In this document: positions 30,076 to 41,111 of the stretch, in pieces | How positions within the stretch are numbered: position 1 is the stretch's first letter | Layout of the letters: every line of letters starts with the position of its first letter | Assembly (NCBI RefSeq): GCF_035594125.1 | Contig: NC_087190.1 | Span: forward strand, 9,332,604 to 9,396,603 | Direction of reading: 5' to 3' | Source of the DNA: Scylla paramamosain | Taxonomy: Eukaryota > Arthropoda > Malacostraca > Decapoda > Portunidae | DNA: 64,000 nt | Translations under genes and position numbers: made by a program | Notes under the pieces: generated by a model | What the model saw: the letters and a program-made list of their open reading frames with translations, nothing else | Database searches by the model: none | Told to the model about the DNA's origin: nothing

Positions 30076-31883
30076 CTTACTCAAAAACAAGCCGGATATT
30101 AGATTTTCCAACCCCTTCATCGCCGTTTGCAGCGTCCCTGAGAACAGCAACTGGACGCCAGCCATACTTGCATTACAGTAGAGACAACGCTTGAGCAATC
30201 GGACATGAACAGGTGATGTGCCTGACGAGGCATGTTCCTGGTTTTCTGTAGGACGGTATAGTATTGTTAGTATCTTTGTAATTATGATAAAAACGAAATG
30301 TCGATATTACACAGAAAATAGCTTTGGCACATTTATTACTATCACTACAGATAGTAGAAAAATTATCTCTGAGACATGCTAAATCATTAATCTAAAAGTT
30401 TGCTTTTATCAAGCTTAAACATTGTATGATGAATCACGATGTCTTGAGTACCTGACGGGAGTTGTGGTTGTTGGTATTGGCCTCGGGTTTCCAGACGGTC
30501 CTGTGTATTGCCAGGTTTTTCTTGTTTTATGCATTTTTGTATGTATATTTGTAGGTCATATTATGAATATTTATTTTTGTGTGTCTTTTGTATATTACTT
30601 GGGTGAGGCTTAACATATAGGGAAATGAGGTGTTATCAAGTGCATTCTGGGTGGCCAGTGGTGACGTGGCCAGGGTTGCGTCGACACCAGTGTGGTGTTG
30701 GTTGTATGGGGTGCACCTGGGTCCTGTGTTGGCCTTTAAAGGTATGTTAAGCACTATAAATTTTTCTATTTGACTGTGCTTATTATGTGTGTTGTTAGAT
30801 GTGGGTATGGTTCTGGGAAAATGTGTGGATTGCCTCCACACGGTGCATATCTGTGCAGGATTTATGTGGTGACGTGACTACGGTGCAGTGAGTAGGTGGT
30901 GGAATGCGGGCGACCCGACACATTGCGAATTACCAGGGGTTGTGCGGGGTGCACTAGGTTCCTGTGGTGTCCTTCCAAGCTGGGAAGGTTTAGAATGGAT
31001 AGTGGATGTGCAGTGACAGGAAGTACTACGTAAGTTACTTTGTTTTGTGAATGTCTTTGATGAAGTTCAGGGTCAAGTTTTTTCATTTTGTGTGATTCCC
31101 ATATCTTCAGTACAACTCAAACATAGGTGGTATAGACAGGCTAGACTAGAACATAGCCAAGTAACGTATCGCGGATCGGAAAAAAAAAGGTTATATATTC
31201 CTATTCAATTATACATGCATGGTTATTTATTCGGGAAGGCGGGTATATAGATCTTTTAGCTTTTACGCACCATCAGCTGAAGAATTACGGAGTACTACCA
31301 TGCAATCCAAGTAGACAGTGAATGTTTACAGCTCAAAATGCACACGTAGATAACTAAAGATATGACAATAAGGGAATGATATTTCAAAGAGGATTCCTGA
31401 AAGTTGACGCCGATGTATATAACGTAAAGGTCAAACTGTCTATGTTTGCAACAAATGTAATGTTCCCTTGCATGTTAATTGCTCATTAGATTACAACAAA
31501 AACACTGTCTGAGTAGGTTAGCAATGTGAATACAAAGGGCAAGGAATTCTTCTTTCATTTTACAAAATTCTGATTTGATTCTTAATAACTTTGAATGTAA
31601 AAGGATCCTTTTTATTTACACAAAACTTGGATAATGAAAACCATTAGTGTTCACTAACTATAGTGTACGCGCATTATGTAATGAAAATATAAGAAATATA
31701 AAAATGTATGTCACTGAAGTTAGGCGTTCCTAACCATCTATCGCAGTTTTGTTTTATTTTGTTTTGTTTTGTTTTGTTTTGTTTTCTGGTTGACCGCAAC
31801 CGCAAATTTAACTCCTTATCTGCAACGTACGCACGTTTCACATATATAGGGGATTCACCAACACAGCTGTTTGTCTTCAAACT
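30076..31883. other. Intergenic, no gene recognised
   Basis: A minus-strand open segment near 30091-30234 ends at a GTAAGT donor but has no recognisable domain. 30690-30990 contains two weakly similar GGGGTGCAC(C)T..GG.TCCTGTG words about 240 bp apart. A pentanucleotide run lies at 31748-31786. Otherwise nothing was seen. Confidence 0.35.
31748..31786. repeat. (GTTTT)n microsatellite
   Basis: About seven pentanucleotide units, the first slightly altered. Confidence 0.9.
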
Positions 31884-32083
31884 CCCAGTCGTTCACCATA
31901 ATGTTGCATTTCTTGTTATCTTCTATTGTTCTTTTCACATTGAGGGTTTTTTTTATGACCTCACTAACTGAATGCCTTACTTCTTCCTGCAGCCCCGCTG
32001 CAGAAGATCTTTTTTTCTTTCTCCAAGCTTAATTATGTACACCTCTGTCCTGAAAGTGCTAACCTGTATTCTCAGTCTTTTAT
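31884..32083 (+). mobile_element. Family A C-terminal fragment (old)
   Basis: Diverged plus-strand match to the last part of family A ORF2 (compare 29540-29740): TCACCATAATGTTGCAT, GATCTTGC/GACCTCAC-TAACTG, CTGCAG-CCCCGCTGC and CAGTATTCTCAATCA-like words in order. Truncated at both ends; abuts the 3' side of family B copy B2. Confidence 0.65.
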
Positions 32084-32199
32084 CCAAGAGGTACCCAAGT
32101 AAGGCGACAGTCAAATTTAAGTCCCAGGCAACAAGAGATTAATCTGTTATATAGATACAAGTCTGGGTCAGGGTGAACACCACGAAGGCGGCAAAAATG

Positions 32200-32465
32200 T
32201 CAAAGCAGAGAAACGAGATCCCCCAGGAGCACCCCACTAGGAAATCCTGTTGATGTTAGCTGTAACTTTCTCTCGATCAATGGCATCCGCGCCGCAGAAA
32301 AGGGAATTGACAAGTCATCGACATATAAGCTACCACGAATTCCTTCTGGAAGCACACTAGTGGCACTGTTTATAACCATAGCAAAAAACGTGACACAAAG
32401 TATACTTCCTTGCGGCACTCCATCTTCAAGTGGAAGGGCTTCGGACAGAACGCCCCCAATTCGTT
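32200..32465 (-). pseudogene. RT catalytic part of B2
   Basis: Reads GGVLSEALPLEDG, PQGSILCVTFFAM and RGSLYVDDLSIPFSAA, giving motifs B and C with the catalytic YVDD intact (about 32314-32325), then MPLIERKLQLT. The first piece is in another frame from the rest. The fold-back element sits immediately upstream and separates it from the RT N-terminal region at 33.4-33.8 kb. Confidence 0.75.
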
Positions 32466-33345
32466 GTCGTGCCAGATCTCTCCCGGGTATCTCACCCTTT
32501 TTATGCGGGTACGGTGTCGTGCCAAATCTCTCCCGGGTCCAAATTTCTCCCGGTTGACGTCACTGCGCATGCACACCATATCGAAGCGACAGCATCAAAA
32601 CATCACCCAGGTATTTTATATATTTTACGTATTATCAACTACTTTTTTTAAATTTTATTGGCAAATTACTATTGCTTCATTGTATATGGATATGTTAGGG
32701 TAGGAATGGAGCAAGTAAACAAGAGAAGTAAGTGCTAACAGAGCACCAAAATCTTTTCTTTCTGAATATATCAAGCCCTACCACCATGTTTTATATTTAT
32801 GTATTTTACGTATTGTCAACATCGGTATGGAATTTTATTGACAAACTATAAATACCCCATTATCTGTGGAATATTTTAAACATAAAACGTGGCGGCAGGA
32901 CTTGACATATGGAAAGGGAGAAGATTCTGGTGCTCTGTTGTCATTCACTACTTTTGTTTACTTGCTGCATTCCTATCTTAACATATTCAACAGGCAATGA
33001 AGCATTAGTAATTTGTCAATAACTCCATAACGATGTTGATAATGCGTAAAATACATAACATGGAGGTACGACTTCACACTTGCAAAGGGAGATTTTGGTG
33101 TTGTTATCACTCACTGCTCCTGTTTACTTGCTCCATTCCTAGCCTAACATATCCATATACAATGAAGCAATAGTGATTTGTCAATAAAACCTCAAAAGTT
33201 AGTTGGTAATACGTAAAAATATATAAAATACCTGGATGATGTTTTGGTGCTGCCGCCTCGATATGGTGTGCATGTGCAGTGGCGTCACCCTGGAGAAATT
33301 TGGCACGACACCGTACCCACAAAAAAAAAAAAAAGGGGGGAGATA
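32465..33345. mobile_element. Fold-back element: long composite inverted repeat
   Basis: The left side from about 32500 (GGGTACGGTGTCGTGCC, then GACGTCACTGCGCATGCACACC, then ATCACCCAGGTATTTTATA) is repeated in reverse complement at about 33320 down to 33230. Pairing continues inward to about 32880/32970, centre near 32915-32920. Each arm contains tandem subrepeats: TATTTTACGTATT-TCAAC occurs at about 32620 and 32806 forward, and at about 33040 and 33210 inverted. The TCGTGCCA(A/G)ATCTCTCCCGGG word occurs twice at the left end (32468, 32518). No ORF. Inserted in the RT of family B copy B2. Confidence 0.8.
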
Positions 33346-33399
33346 AAAACTTCTGCATAAGATCAGGGAGTCAGCCAAGAAGACCAGACTAAGTAATAA

Positions 33400-33840
33400 C
33401 TGCTCACCAACTGATCTTTTCCATGCTTTTCGATGGGAATAATTTAAGCAGTACCCCAAAGAAAAAGGAAAATCACCAGTATTCCAAATAAAGTAAAGTC
33501 TAATAAAAAGAATAAGCCCTATCAGACATGTGGCGTAAAAACGCATATGGGATCTCATCAAGGCCTGGTGACGTATCATTGCGCTAAGAAACAGCTATCT
33601 TTATACCTAAGAGAGAAAAGGAGACATAACAAGTTGCACCATAAACGAATGAGTATCCTTCCTGAAAACGCTCATAGAGTGATCTGCAAATACGTCAACA
33701 ACCACTTTGTGATCAGCCACCATCTCATCACCGTGAGACAATACAATAGGGATAGGAGGCGAAAACTTCCCAGAAATCTTGCGAACTCTGTTCCACACTT
33801 GTCTAAGCGGGGTCTGACCTTTCAAAGACGTTAGCTGCGC
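33400..33840 (-). pseudogene. RT N-terminal part of B2
   Basis: Minus strand reads MSDRAYSFLLD-like residues (eroded), FIWNTGDFPFSLG and an H-x-KAWK region in the position of PKPGK, preceded upstream by a DPRVVSD..DHFA-like region (33640-33830). Homologous to 18256-18627 in B1. Confidence 0.6.
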
Positions 33841-34419
33841 ATTCTTTAAAACGCGCCGAGCCTGACCCCACCCCTGTCAGGAGGAGTCCATGCACTGAGG
33901 TCTCCATGATGTCGGCGAAGATAAGAGAAGCCACCGCGCTTCGTTCTCACCGCAGCAGAGCAATCATTGCTCCACCAAAGGACCAGACATTTGGGGGAAA
34001 ACGGCCAGACGTCCTAGGAATGGACTGGAGAGCAGCAGATTCTAAAATTTCAGAACTATCAAAGTCATCCAATGAATGATGGTTGAGGTGAAGTGAGTTC
34101 CGTAAAAAGCTATCACTCAGGCTTAGCTAGACGCCACTGGGGAATATGAGACCATGTTTCAGATTCTGCTAATTTCAGTGTAATAAGAAAATGATCGCTG
34201 CCATACAAATCTTAGAAAAACTGCCAATTAAAATTTAAAAAGTATTAGGGGAACTGAGAAAAATATCAATAGCTGTAAAAGTATCAATATGACTTTGAAA
34301 ATGCGCTGTATCCCCTGAATCTGAAATCCCCAACTCCTCATCCTCTACAAAATAAGCTAGTAAAACATCTCTGGGGATTCATTGTGCTGTCATCCCACAG
34401 CGGGTGGCTACAATTGTAT

Positions 34420-34612
34420 CAATTGATTTCTGCACACCTGCTGCTACCACTGTATCAGATGTGAATCCACTTGCCACCACTATTCTAGTTGAAGTCACTA
34501 CCAACTGTACCGGTTGATTTCCACCACCTGCTGCTTTAATGAAGACTTACTGGGTGTTGTCTTGAGATGATGGTAGCAGTAACAGATGTGGTAGCTCGTT
34601 GGAGCTCTCCAA
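34420..34612 (-). repeat. Dispersed repeat I, copy 1
   Basis: In reverse complement this matches 44798-44990: CTCCAACGAGC(T/C)ACCACATCTGTT, TCATCTCAAGACAACAC, CAGTAAGTCTTCAT and a later TCAACTAGAA word in the same order. Nature unknown; possibly part of an LTR or leader of an unassigned retroelement. It lies inside the territory of family B copy B2, so it may be another insertion. Confidence 0.6.
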
Positions 34613-34913
34613 TACACACAAATACGTATCATCTCTTCTTCCTTTATGTTGATGATGTTACAGACGATATGATTTAGAAGTCCGATTTACACAGTACACA
34701 TTTGAGAACTGAGACACTGATATGACAGACGTGCATTGATGCTTCGACTCTCTTTTTCTCTGATGGCTGACTCTAGCTACACACAAAGGTCTATTTATGG
34801 AAATGAAGAAGATCGCGATCAGAAAAAGCTGACCAGTGGTAAAGATGAAGGGATGACCAATCAAATGCTATGGGTGGAAATAAATTAACCAACCAAAGTT
34901 GTCGTTATTTTAG

Positions 34914-35240
34914 TCAATGATATACGAGCAGGTGTTTTTCCCAGAGACACCGGCGATAAGATGCGAGGAATGTGAGGAAGGTGTGATGCCCCCTTGAAAG
35001 GGAGAGAGAAAGAAAAGATTTGAAAATAGACTCAACCACGTGGGGGCACCAAACAAGTGGAACACAGTGAGCAATGAAACATATACGACTGATATACAGA
35101 AAAGGAGACGGTAAGTCTGTCATGAGGCGGGTAAGATCACCCATCTCGAGAACACTGGGTGGAAGATATATACTATATAACACCAGTTTAAAAAAATTTT
35201 GACTGCAGCAGCTTCAGTTGGAATTTACAGGTCGAGGTCA
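34914..35240 (-). pseudogene. APE endonuclease part of B2
   Basis: The frame 34914-35183 begins near SIYLPPSVLEMGDLTRL, homologous to 17065-17130 of B1, followed by DLPSPF and a degraded region where the GDFN site should be. Non-functional. Confidence 0.65.
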
Positions 35241-35899
35241 CTGTAAGGTATGTGCAGTGCCACCAGTGGTGGCCTTGCCATAAATTTAAATTTAAATAAA
35301 ATGCACAATATTTGGAAGGAGAGGGAGGAACCGAGTCTTCCACCATTGTCTCTTAGAGATATGCACTCACTAGAGAGAAACGTGATAGGAGGAGACTCGC
35401 ACACAAACCACGACAATTCCATTGAAGGATTCTGAATAGAGAATAGAGATAAATAGATGAATAGAGAGAAGTTCCACTTGCCAATCTGACTAGGTACCTT
35501 ACTCGAGCGGCGATGATTATCTAGTCCTGCGTCGCTTGTATTAACAGAAACCAGAGATGGTGCACCTCATGCAGGGATAGGAACCCGCACACAAGTCTCT
35601 GAAATTTCTGAAGAGACCGAAGTAGGAGGATTCTTGAAGGAAGATGTATTGTGAATACATGCAGAAAAATCCTCAACGTCCATATCGGATGTGGATGAAT
35701 CACTTTATTGATGCCCGGCTGAGGGTCATCTGATGCTCCCAAAGGAATTTTTCTAGGGGAGCGCCTGTTGAGTTAAGGGACTAAGCAGATCATCAGGATT
35801 GTTTCTGAGAATAAACTTCTCATATTTTTCCAAATAGATCCTCTGATATTTTCCAAACAGAGAAGTTGTTGCAGATAGTAACAGCAGGGGCAGCATTCT

Positions 35900-36340
35900 C
35901 ACAAGAAGGGGAGGAAACAATTCATGGTTGAGAAAGGCGGGAAGGTGCTGCAATTCTATTAGATGTAGGGGTGGAAGAACTAGTGTTGGGGGAGGTGTAT
36001 GTGTTAAGCCCAACCCTCCTTCTGAATAAAAAGTTCCCACCTTGCACTATCGAGACTGGTGAACTCAGCATTACCCAGTTTAAGAATGTCATACTGGAGG
36101 CGGTATCTCTCACGTTGTCCGGAATGTAATGGGTGAGCTTCCCTGCAGTAGAAACAATAAGGTTCAGCGTCGCATTCAAGAGTAGGGTGTGAGTTAAAGG
36201 CAGAGCAGTGACTGCACTGGGACGATTCGTACAGTTCTTCCTACCGTGACCAAACTCATAACAGTAACATTGTAAAGGAAGGTCAATAAAAGCCTTTACT
36301 GGGAAAGAAAGAAGACCAGGGATATAAATATAGGTGGGTG
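35900..36340 (-). pseudogene. CCHC zinc-knuckle gag region of B2
   Basis: The minus strand reads PVKAFIDLPLQCYCYEFGHGRKNC, with a Cys-x-Cys..Gly-His..Cys pattern of a retroelement nucleic-acid-binding zinc knuckle (one Cys spacing altered), then CTNRP and a region homologous to 15930-16100 in B1. The upstream gag is displaced by the AT-rich insertion beginning at 36341. Confidence 0.7.
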
Positions 36341-36736
36341 TTATCAAGTTATCCGATAATTATTTTTCCCGCGTTATTGATTAATCGATATCGCGGATAC
36401 TCTTGGTTCTAAACTAGCGATCATCGATCATTTTAGATTTTGGAACATGAGCACTTTGAAGTTTTAAATCTTCAAATTCAAATTAAGTTATTTTACTTAA
36501 AACTGTACTTTTCATTAGTAAAGAGACAGCAGAAACATGGAATATGAGTTTTCTAAGATGCTTCTAAGTGTCCTACGATAATTATAAAAATAAAGATTTG
36601 GATTTATCGATTTTATTTTTATTTTTTTCAGTATCGGTATCACTAGTATTGGAATTTATTGTTCATTAATCGATAACCGATTTATCGGTTATCGCTAATA
36701 AGGTTACAGTTATAGATTTATCGGTTATCGTGATAA
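36341..36736. mobile_element. AT-rich insertion with partial terminal inverted repeats (candidate MITE)
   Basis: About 396 bp separates two parts of the B2 gag that are adjacent in the protein. The ends are imperfect inverted repeats: TTATCAAGTTATCCGATAA at the left and, in complement, TTATCACGATAACCGATAA at the right. The interior holds further ATCGATAACCGATTTATCGGTTAT-type palindromes, as in many non-autonomous hAT-like elements. I did not find a clear target duplication. Confidence 0.45.
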
Positions 36737-37032
36737 ATATTTTCGCAGCAATTTTTGCAGCAATTAAACTTTCGGTATAGCTTTATGTATTTAAAGATTC
36801 CATCAGAAGGGCAAGGCAGATGAAGGAGCATCATGGCCTGCGTTATATATTCAACTCGGATCAACAGACCTTCACCATATTTCTTGATGTTATTTAAAGA
36901 AGTATCTATCACTTTAATTCCTCTTTCTAGATACTTAGCAGAGTTAATAAAGTTACCTCGACCTTCCTTATAATATGCTACAAGCCAGTAATGTGTAGAG
37001 GCGTGGTTAAATTTGGGAGCACATCAGCATCA

Positions 37033-37518
37033 TCAGACACTGAGACAAGAATCGATGTCGTCTAAAAATATGTTCCTTGATCGAGTGACCTCAGCAATTA
37101 AGTTGTCGTTTCCAAGATGCAGAAAATGTATTGCCTCAAGAGCAGCTTTTGCAGCAATGTTAGATGCAAATATCACATAGCACCAATTAGACAGACAATC
37201 ACCGTTATATTTGAGACGGATATGGAGAACTGTTCCAAAAGGCTTGAAAACAGAGTGGGTAGTACGGTATGACTTGGATGCATAAACATTAATGATCATA
37301 AGAGTGTCAGGATAAGACTTAACAACTGACCTACAGTGTCTTCCAAGAAGAGAAACATCGGCAGGGGGAGTACGAGCTCCAGCCTGAACGTTCGTAACAT
37401 CACCATCACGACCAAAGGGTGACGTCACGAGGGCCCAGCCCTCGAGGGCCAGAGGGCCCTCTACTACGAACGGGGCGAGCATTGGACACCTCGTCTCCAT
37501 GGGAGACACTCCCTCCAA
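37033..37518 (-). pseudogene. Gag N-terminal region of B2 with RRM-like domain
   Basis: 161-codon open frame. The second half reads MIINVYASKSYRTTHSVF, then KPFGTVLHIRL, WCYVIFASNIAAKAALEAI, which has the spacing of an RNA-recognition motif (beta1 MIINVY; helix; beta2; beta3 YVIFAS as RNP1-like). RRM-containing ORF1 proteins occur in several Jockey-clade LINEs; they bind element RNA. The first half is low-complexity Gly/Pro-rich. The frame is open here but lesions lie downstream. Confidence 0.6.
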
Positions 37519-37790
37519 AAAAAGGACCTCCCTCCAAAACGCATCCCAGCCTAGACACCCAATCAGCCAGCACAGGATGACCTCAAAAGATGGCCCCTCT
37601 GGCGGGCGGCACCGTTGGCCCGTAATGGCAGCAAAACTCCAGGAACCATTTAATCTGGTTCCTCACTGGCGACCTTGCCAGTATGAGTACTCCTCTCCCC
37701 TTAAGTAGGGCAGAGGAGGACCTGAAGCCCCCTTTAGCCTCGTTCGACAGCTCATAGGGTTCCCTCACCTCGACAAGATGGTTTCCACTA

Positions 37791-38267
37791 GAGGGGAAAG
37801 AAAAGAGGAGGAAATCACGAATACATTGTTCATGTATTCGGCGTCAGTAAGAGAAAAGTGCAAAATGGACAAAGCGACATGAAGAGGAAGGGACAACAAA
37901 GACTCATCAATGTTCAGATCGTTCTTGGGTCACTATAACAATATAAGTCCAGATAATAACAGCATTCATAGAAATTCAAGCAACACGCTTTGCACGTGCA
38001 GTTGAGGACTGCGCATCTACTTCTGGTGTCTGGTTTATTTGTCCGAACCTCGGCCATCAAATCTATCTTGACGGCACGATGCAAGGAGATATGACTAGCA
38101 TTTGCAAAATAGTATGCTGATAAGCCAATGGAATTCTGGTATTATTTTTTTTTTTTTTTGTGACGAAGAGGTATTTTCCTCGAAGAATCTAGCACCACAA
38201 TCAGTATGGCGCAGTAAACAAAAGATGAGCAAATCCAGTGAATGGTTGCAGGAATAATTGAAATAAT
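37791..38267. other. Intergenic, nothing recognised
   Basis: No domain or repeat relation recognised apart from a poly-T run near 38143-38160. Confidence 0.35.
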
Positions 38268-38540
38268 CAAGATTTCAACTTGGTTTCCGTCACATTTCAA
38301 AAGTTTCCCTGCATAAAAAAAAAGAAAAAACATATTAGATGATTGTAATAAACTACATAGGCAAGTAATAATGCGTTTTGCTCACTTATCATTCCCTACA
38401 TTCCCTATTACGACCAAGATTTCAACTTGGTTTCCGTGACACAATCATGTCATCAGTTTTCCTACATAAGAAAAAAAAACATGTTGGATGATTGTAATAC
38501 ACCATATAGGCATGTAATAATGCGTTTTCCCCATTTAGGA
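38268..38540. repeat. Diverged tandem duplication, period about 147 bp
   Basis: CAAGATTTCAACTTGG begins at 38268 and 38415, followed in both by TTTCC(C/T)..ACATAA poly-A, GGATGATTGTAATA/AGATGATTGTAATA, and TAATAATGCGTTTT (38366 and 38515). The second unit ends at the start of family A copy A6. Confidence 0.8.
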
Positions 38541-40130
38541 GTAGGAGTGGATAGGACAACAAGTTTGCTTTAGAAGATCATTGATGAATAATAGGAAGAG
38601 AGTGGGTGACAGGACAGAACTCTGAAGAACACCACTGTTAATAGATTTAGGAGAAGAAAAGTGACCGTGTACCACAGCAGCAATAGAACAGTCAGAAAGG
38701 AAACTTCTGATGAAGTTACTGAGAGAGGGGCAGAAGCCGTGGAAGGGTGGTTTGGAAATCAAAGCTTTTTGCCAGACTCTATCAAAAGCTTTCAATATCT
38801 CCAAGGCAACAGCAAAACTTTCACCAAAATCTCTAAAAGAGGATGACCAAGATTCAGTAAGAAAAGCCAAAAGATCACCAGTGGAGCAGCCTTGACTGAA
38901 CCCATACTGGCGATCAGATAGAAGGTTGTGAAGTGATAGACGTTCAAGAATCTTCCTGTTGAGGATAGATAGGGAAGAAATTAAAGCAATAGGATGGTAG
39001 TTTGAGGGATTAGAACGGTCACCCTTTTATAGGAACAGGCTGAATGTAGGCAAACTTTCAGCAAGAATGTAAGGTAGATATTGACCGACAGATTTAAAAG
39101 AGTTCGACTAAGCAAGATGGAAGCACGGAGGTGCAGTTTCGGAGAATAATAGGAGGTACCTCATCAGGTCCACAAGCTTTCTGAGGGTTTAGACCAGCGA
39201 GGGCATGGAAAACATCATTGCCAGGAATTTTAATATGTAGCATGAAGTAGTCAGATGGTGGAGGAGAGGGAGGAACAAGCCCTGAATCGTCCAAGGTAGT
39301 GTTTTTACCAAATGTTTGAGCGAAGAGTTCAACTTTAGAGATATATGTGATAACAGTGGTGCCATTTGGTTGAAATAAAGGAGGGAAAGAAGAAGAAAAG
39401 TTATTGGAGATGTTTTTGTCCAAGTGGCAGAAGTCATGAGGGGAGCTAGATCTTGAAAGATTTTGACACTTTCTATTAATGAAGGAGTTTCTTGGCTACT
39501 TGGAGAGCAGACTTAGCATGGTTCCGGATAGAAATATAAAGTGCATGAGATTCTGGTGACAGAATGATCAAGTACCCTTTGTGGGCCACCACTGTATCAT
39601 GTATAGCACGAGAACAGGCTGTGTTAAACCAAGGTTTGGAAGGTTTAGGTCGAGAAAAAGAGAGAGAAATGTACACCTCCATGCCAGACACTATCACCTC
39701 TGTTATGCGCTCGGCACACAGAGATCGGTCTCTGACACGGAAGCAGTAGTCATTCGAAAGAAAATCAGCAAAATACCTCCTCAGGTCCTCCCAACCAGTA
39801 GAATCACCTGCTGACACCTCCAACTATGGGGATCCTGAGGAGGGATATCAGCAACAGGACAAGATACAGATATGAGATTGTGATCTGAGTAGCGCAACGG
39901 AGAAGAGAGAGTAACAGCATAAGCAGAAGGATTAGAGGTTAGGTAAAGGTCAAGAATGTTGGGCATATCTCCAAGACGGTCAGGAATACGAGTATGGTGT
40001 TGCACCTATTGTTCTAGGTCATGGAGGATAGCAAAATTGAAGGTTATTTCACCAGGATGGTCAGTGAAAGGAGAGGAAAGCCAAAGGTGGTGGTGAGCAT
40101 TGAAGTCTCCAAGAATGGAAACAGAGGCAG
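38537..40130 (-). mobile_element. Family A LINE copy A6 (3' truncated)
   Basis: Minus strand. It starts within the RT just after the YADD region and includes SGVLQSSVLSP (motif B altered from PQGS), LEILKAFDRVWQK, the linker and the endonuclease (SDHNLIS near 39880; [10 protein letters not shown] near 39980). It stops near 40130 in the GDFN region. Small indels break the frame several times, for example near 38960 and 39030. Confidence 0.85.
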
Positions 40131-41111
40131 CCGGGATGGACCCCGTCAGATCCGTAAGCCTTCCGAGGGTTTAGGCCAGCGAATGCATGGAAAACATCAA
40201 TGGACATAATTTTAGTGGCAGCATGAAGTAGTCAGACGGTGGAGAAGAGGAGGGAACAAGTCCTGAATCATCCAAGGTAGAGTTGTCAGCAAAGGCTTGA
40301 GCGAAGAGTTCGGCTTTAGAAATAGATTAGATGGCAATGGTGCCATTAGGTTGAAGTAAAGGAGGGAAAGATGAAGAAGCAAAGTTATGGGAGATGTTTT
40401 CGACTATGTGCCAGAAGTCACGAGGGGAGTTAGGTCTTGAAAGATTTTGACACTTTCTATTAATGAAGAAGTTTTTGGCTAGTTGGAGATCAGATCTGGC
40501 ATGATTCCTGGCAGAATTATAAGGCGTATGAGATTCAGGTGATGGAAGGTTTAATTACCCTTTGTAGGTCACCTTTCTATCATGTATATCATGGGAACAG
40601 GCTGTGTTTATCCAAGGTTTGGAAGCTTTAGGTCGAGAGGGAGTGAGGAATGTATGTCTCCATGCCTGACACTATCACCTGTGTTATGCACTCAGTACAC
40701 AGATACTGGTCTCTGACATGGAAATAGTTGTCATTCCAAGGAAAATCAGCATAATATCTCCTCAGGCAAAACGTCAGTGGTACCTTCACTTTAGAGCACA
40801 AGGTACGATATGAGATTGTGATCGGAGGGGCCCAACGGAGAAGATAGGGTAACAGCATAAGCAGAAAGATTAGAGGTTAAGAAAAGATCAAGAATGTTGG
40901 GCGTATCTCCAAAACGGTCAGAAATACGAGTGGGGTGTTGCACCAGTTGCTGTAGGTCGTGGAGGATAGTAAGGTTAAAGTCTAGTTCACCAGGATAGTC
41001 AGTGAAAGCCAAAGTTGGTGGTGAACACTGAAATCTCCAAGAATGGAGATCTCCACAAAAGGGAAGAGTCAGAATGTGCTTCACTTTGAAAGTTAAGTAG
41101 TCAAAGAGTAG
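40131..41111 (-). mobile_element. Family A LINE copy A7 (linker and endonuclease only)
   Basis: Minus strand, in tandem with A6. It starts at the RT N-terminus (the region of HALAGLNPRKAYGPDG, 40131-40190), runs through the linker (CAERITEV-like, LCTECITQVIVSGMETYIPHS near 40640-40720) and the endonuclease ([18 protein letters not shown], about 40870-40930; GPSDHNLIS, about 40810-40840) and stops at about 41111. RT and 3' end are missing. Confidence 0.85.

Larger units (their letters stand above)
32084..37790 (-). mobile_element. Family B Jockey-like LINE, copy B2 (interrupted)
   Basis: Minus-strand order from 5': GC-rich leader (about 37520-37790), gag with RRM-like domain (37033-37518), more gag (36740-37000), zinc knuckle (about 36230-36290), endonuclease (SIYLPPSVLEMGD, about 35140-35180), RT N-part (FIWNTGDFPFS, about 33450-33500), RT PQG/YVDD part (32200-32440) and the VHPDPDLYLY region (about 32140-32200). 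The RNase H and 3' end are missing. It is interrupted by an AT-rich block (36341-36736) and by a fold-back element (32465-33345). Stops are frequent. Confidence 0.82.

Noticed and set aside
30091..30234. Minus-strand open segment ending at a GTAAGT donor, considered as an upstream exon of the ionotropic receptor
   Set aside because: It would end one base into a codon while the exon at 24839-25007 starts at a codon boundary, and no receptor domain is recognisable. It could only fit with an additional exon in between.
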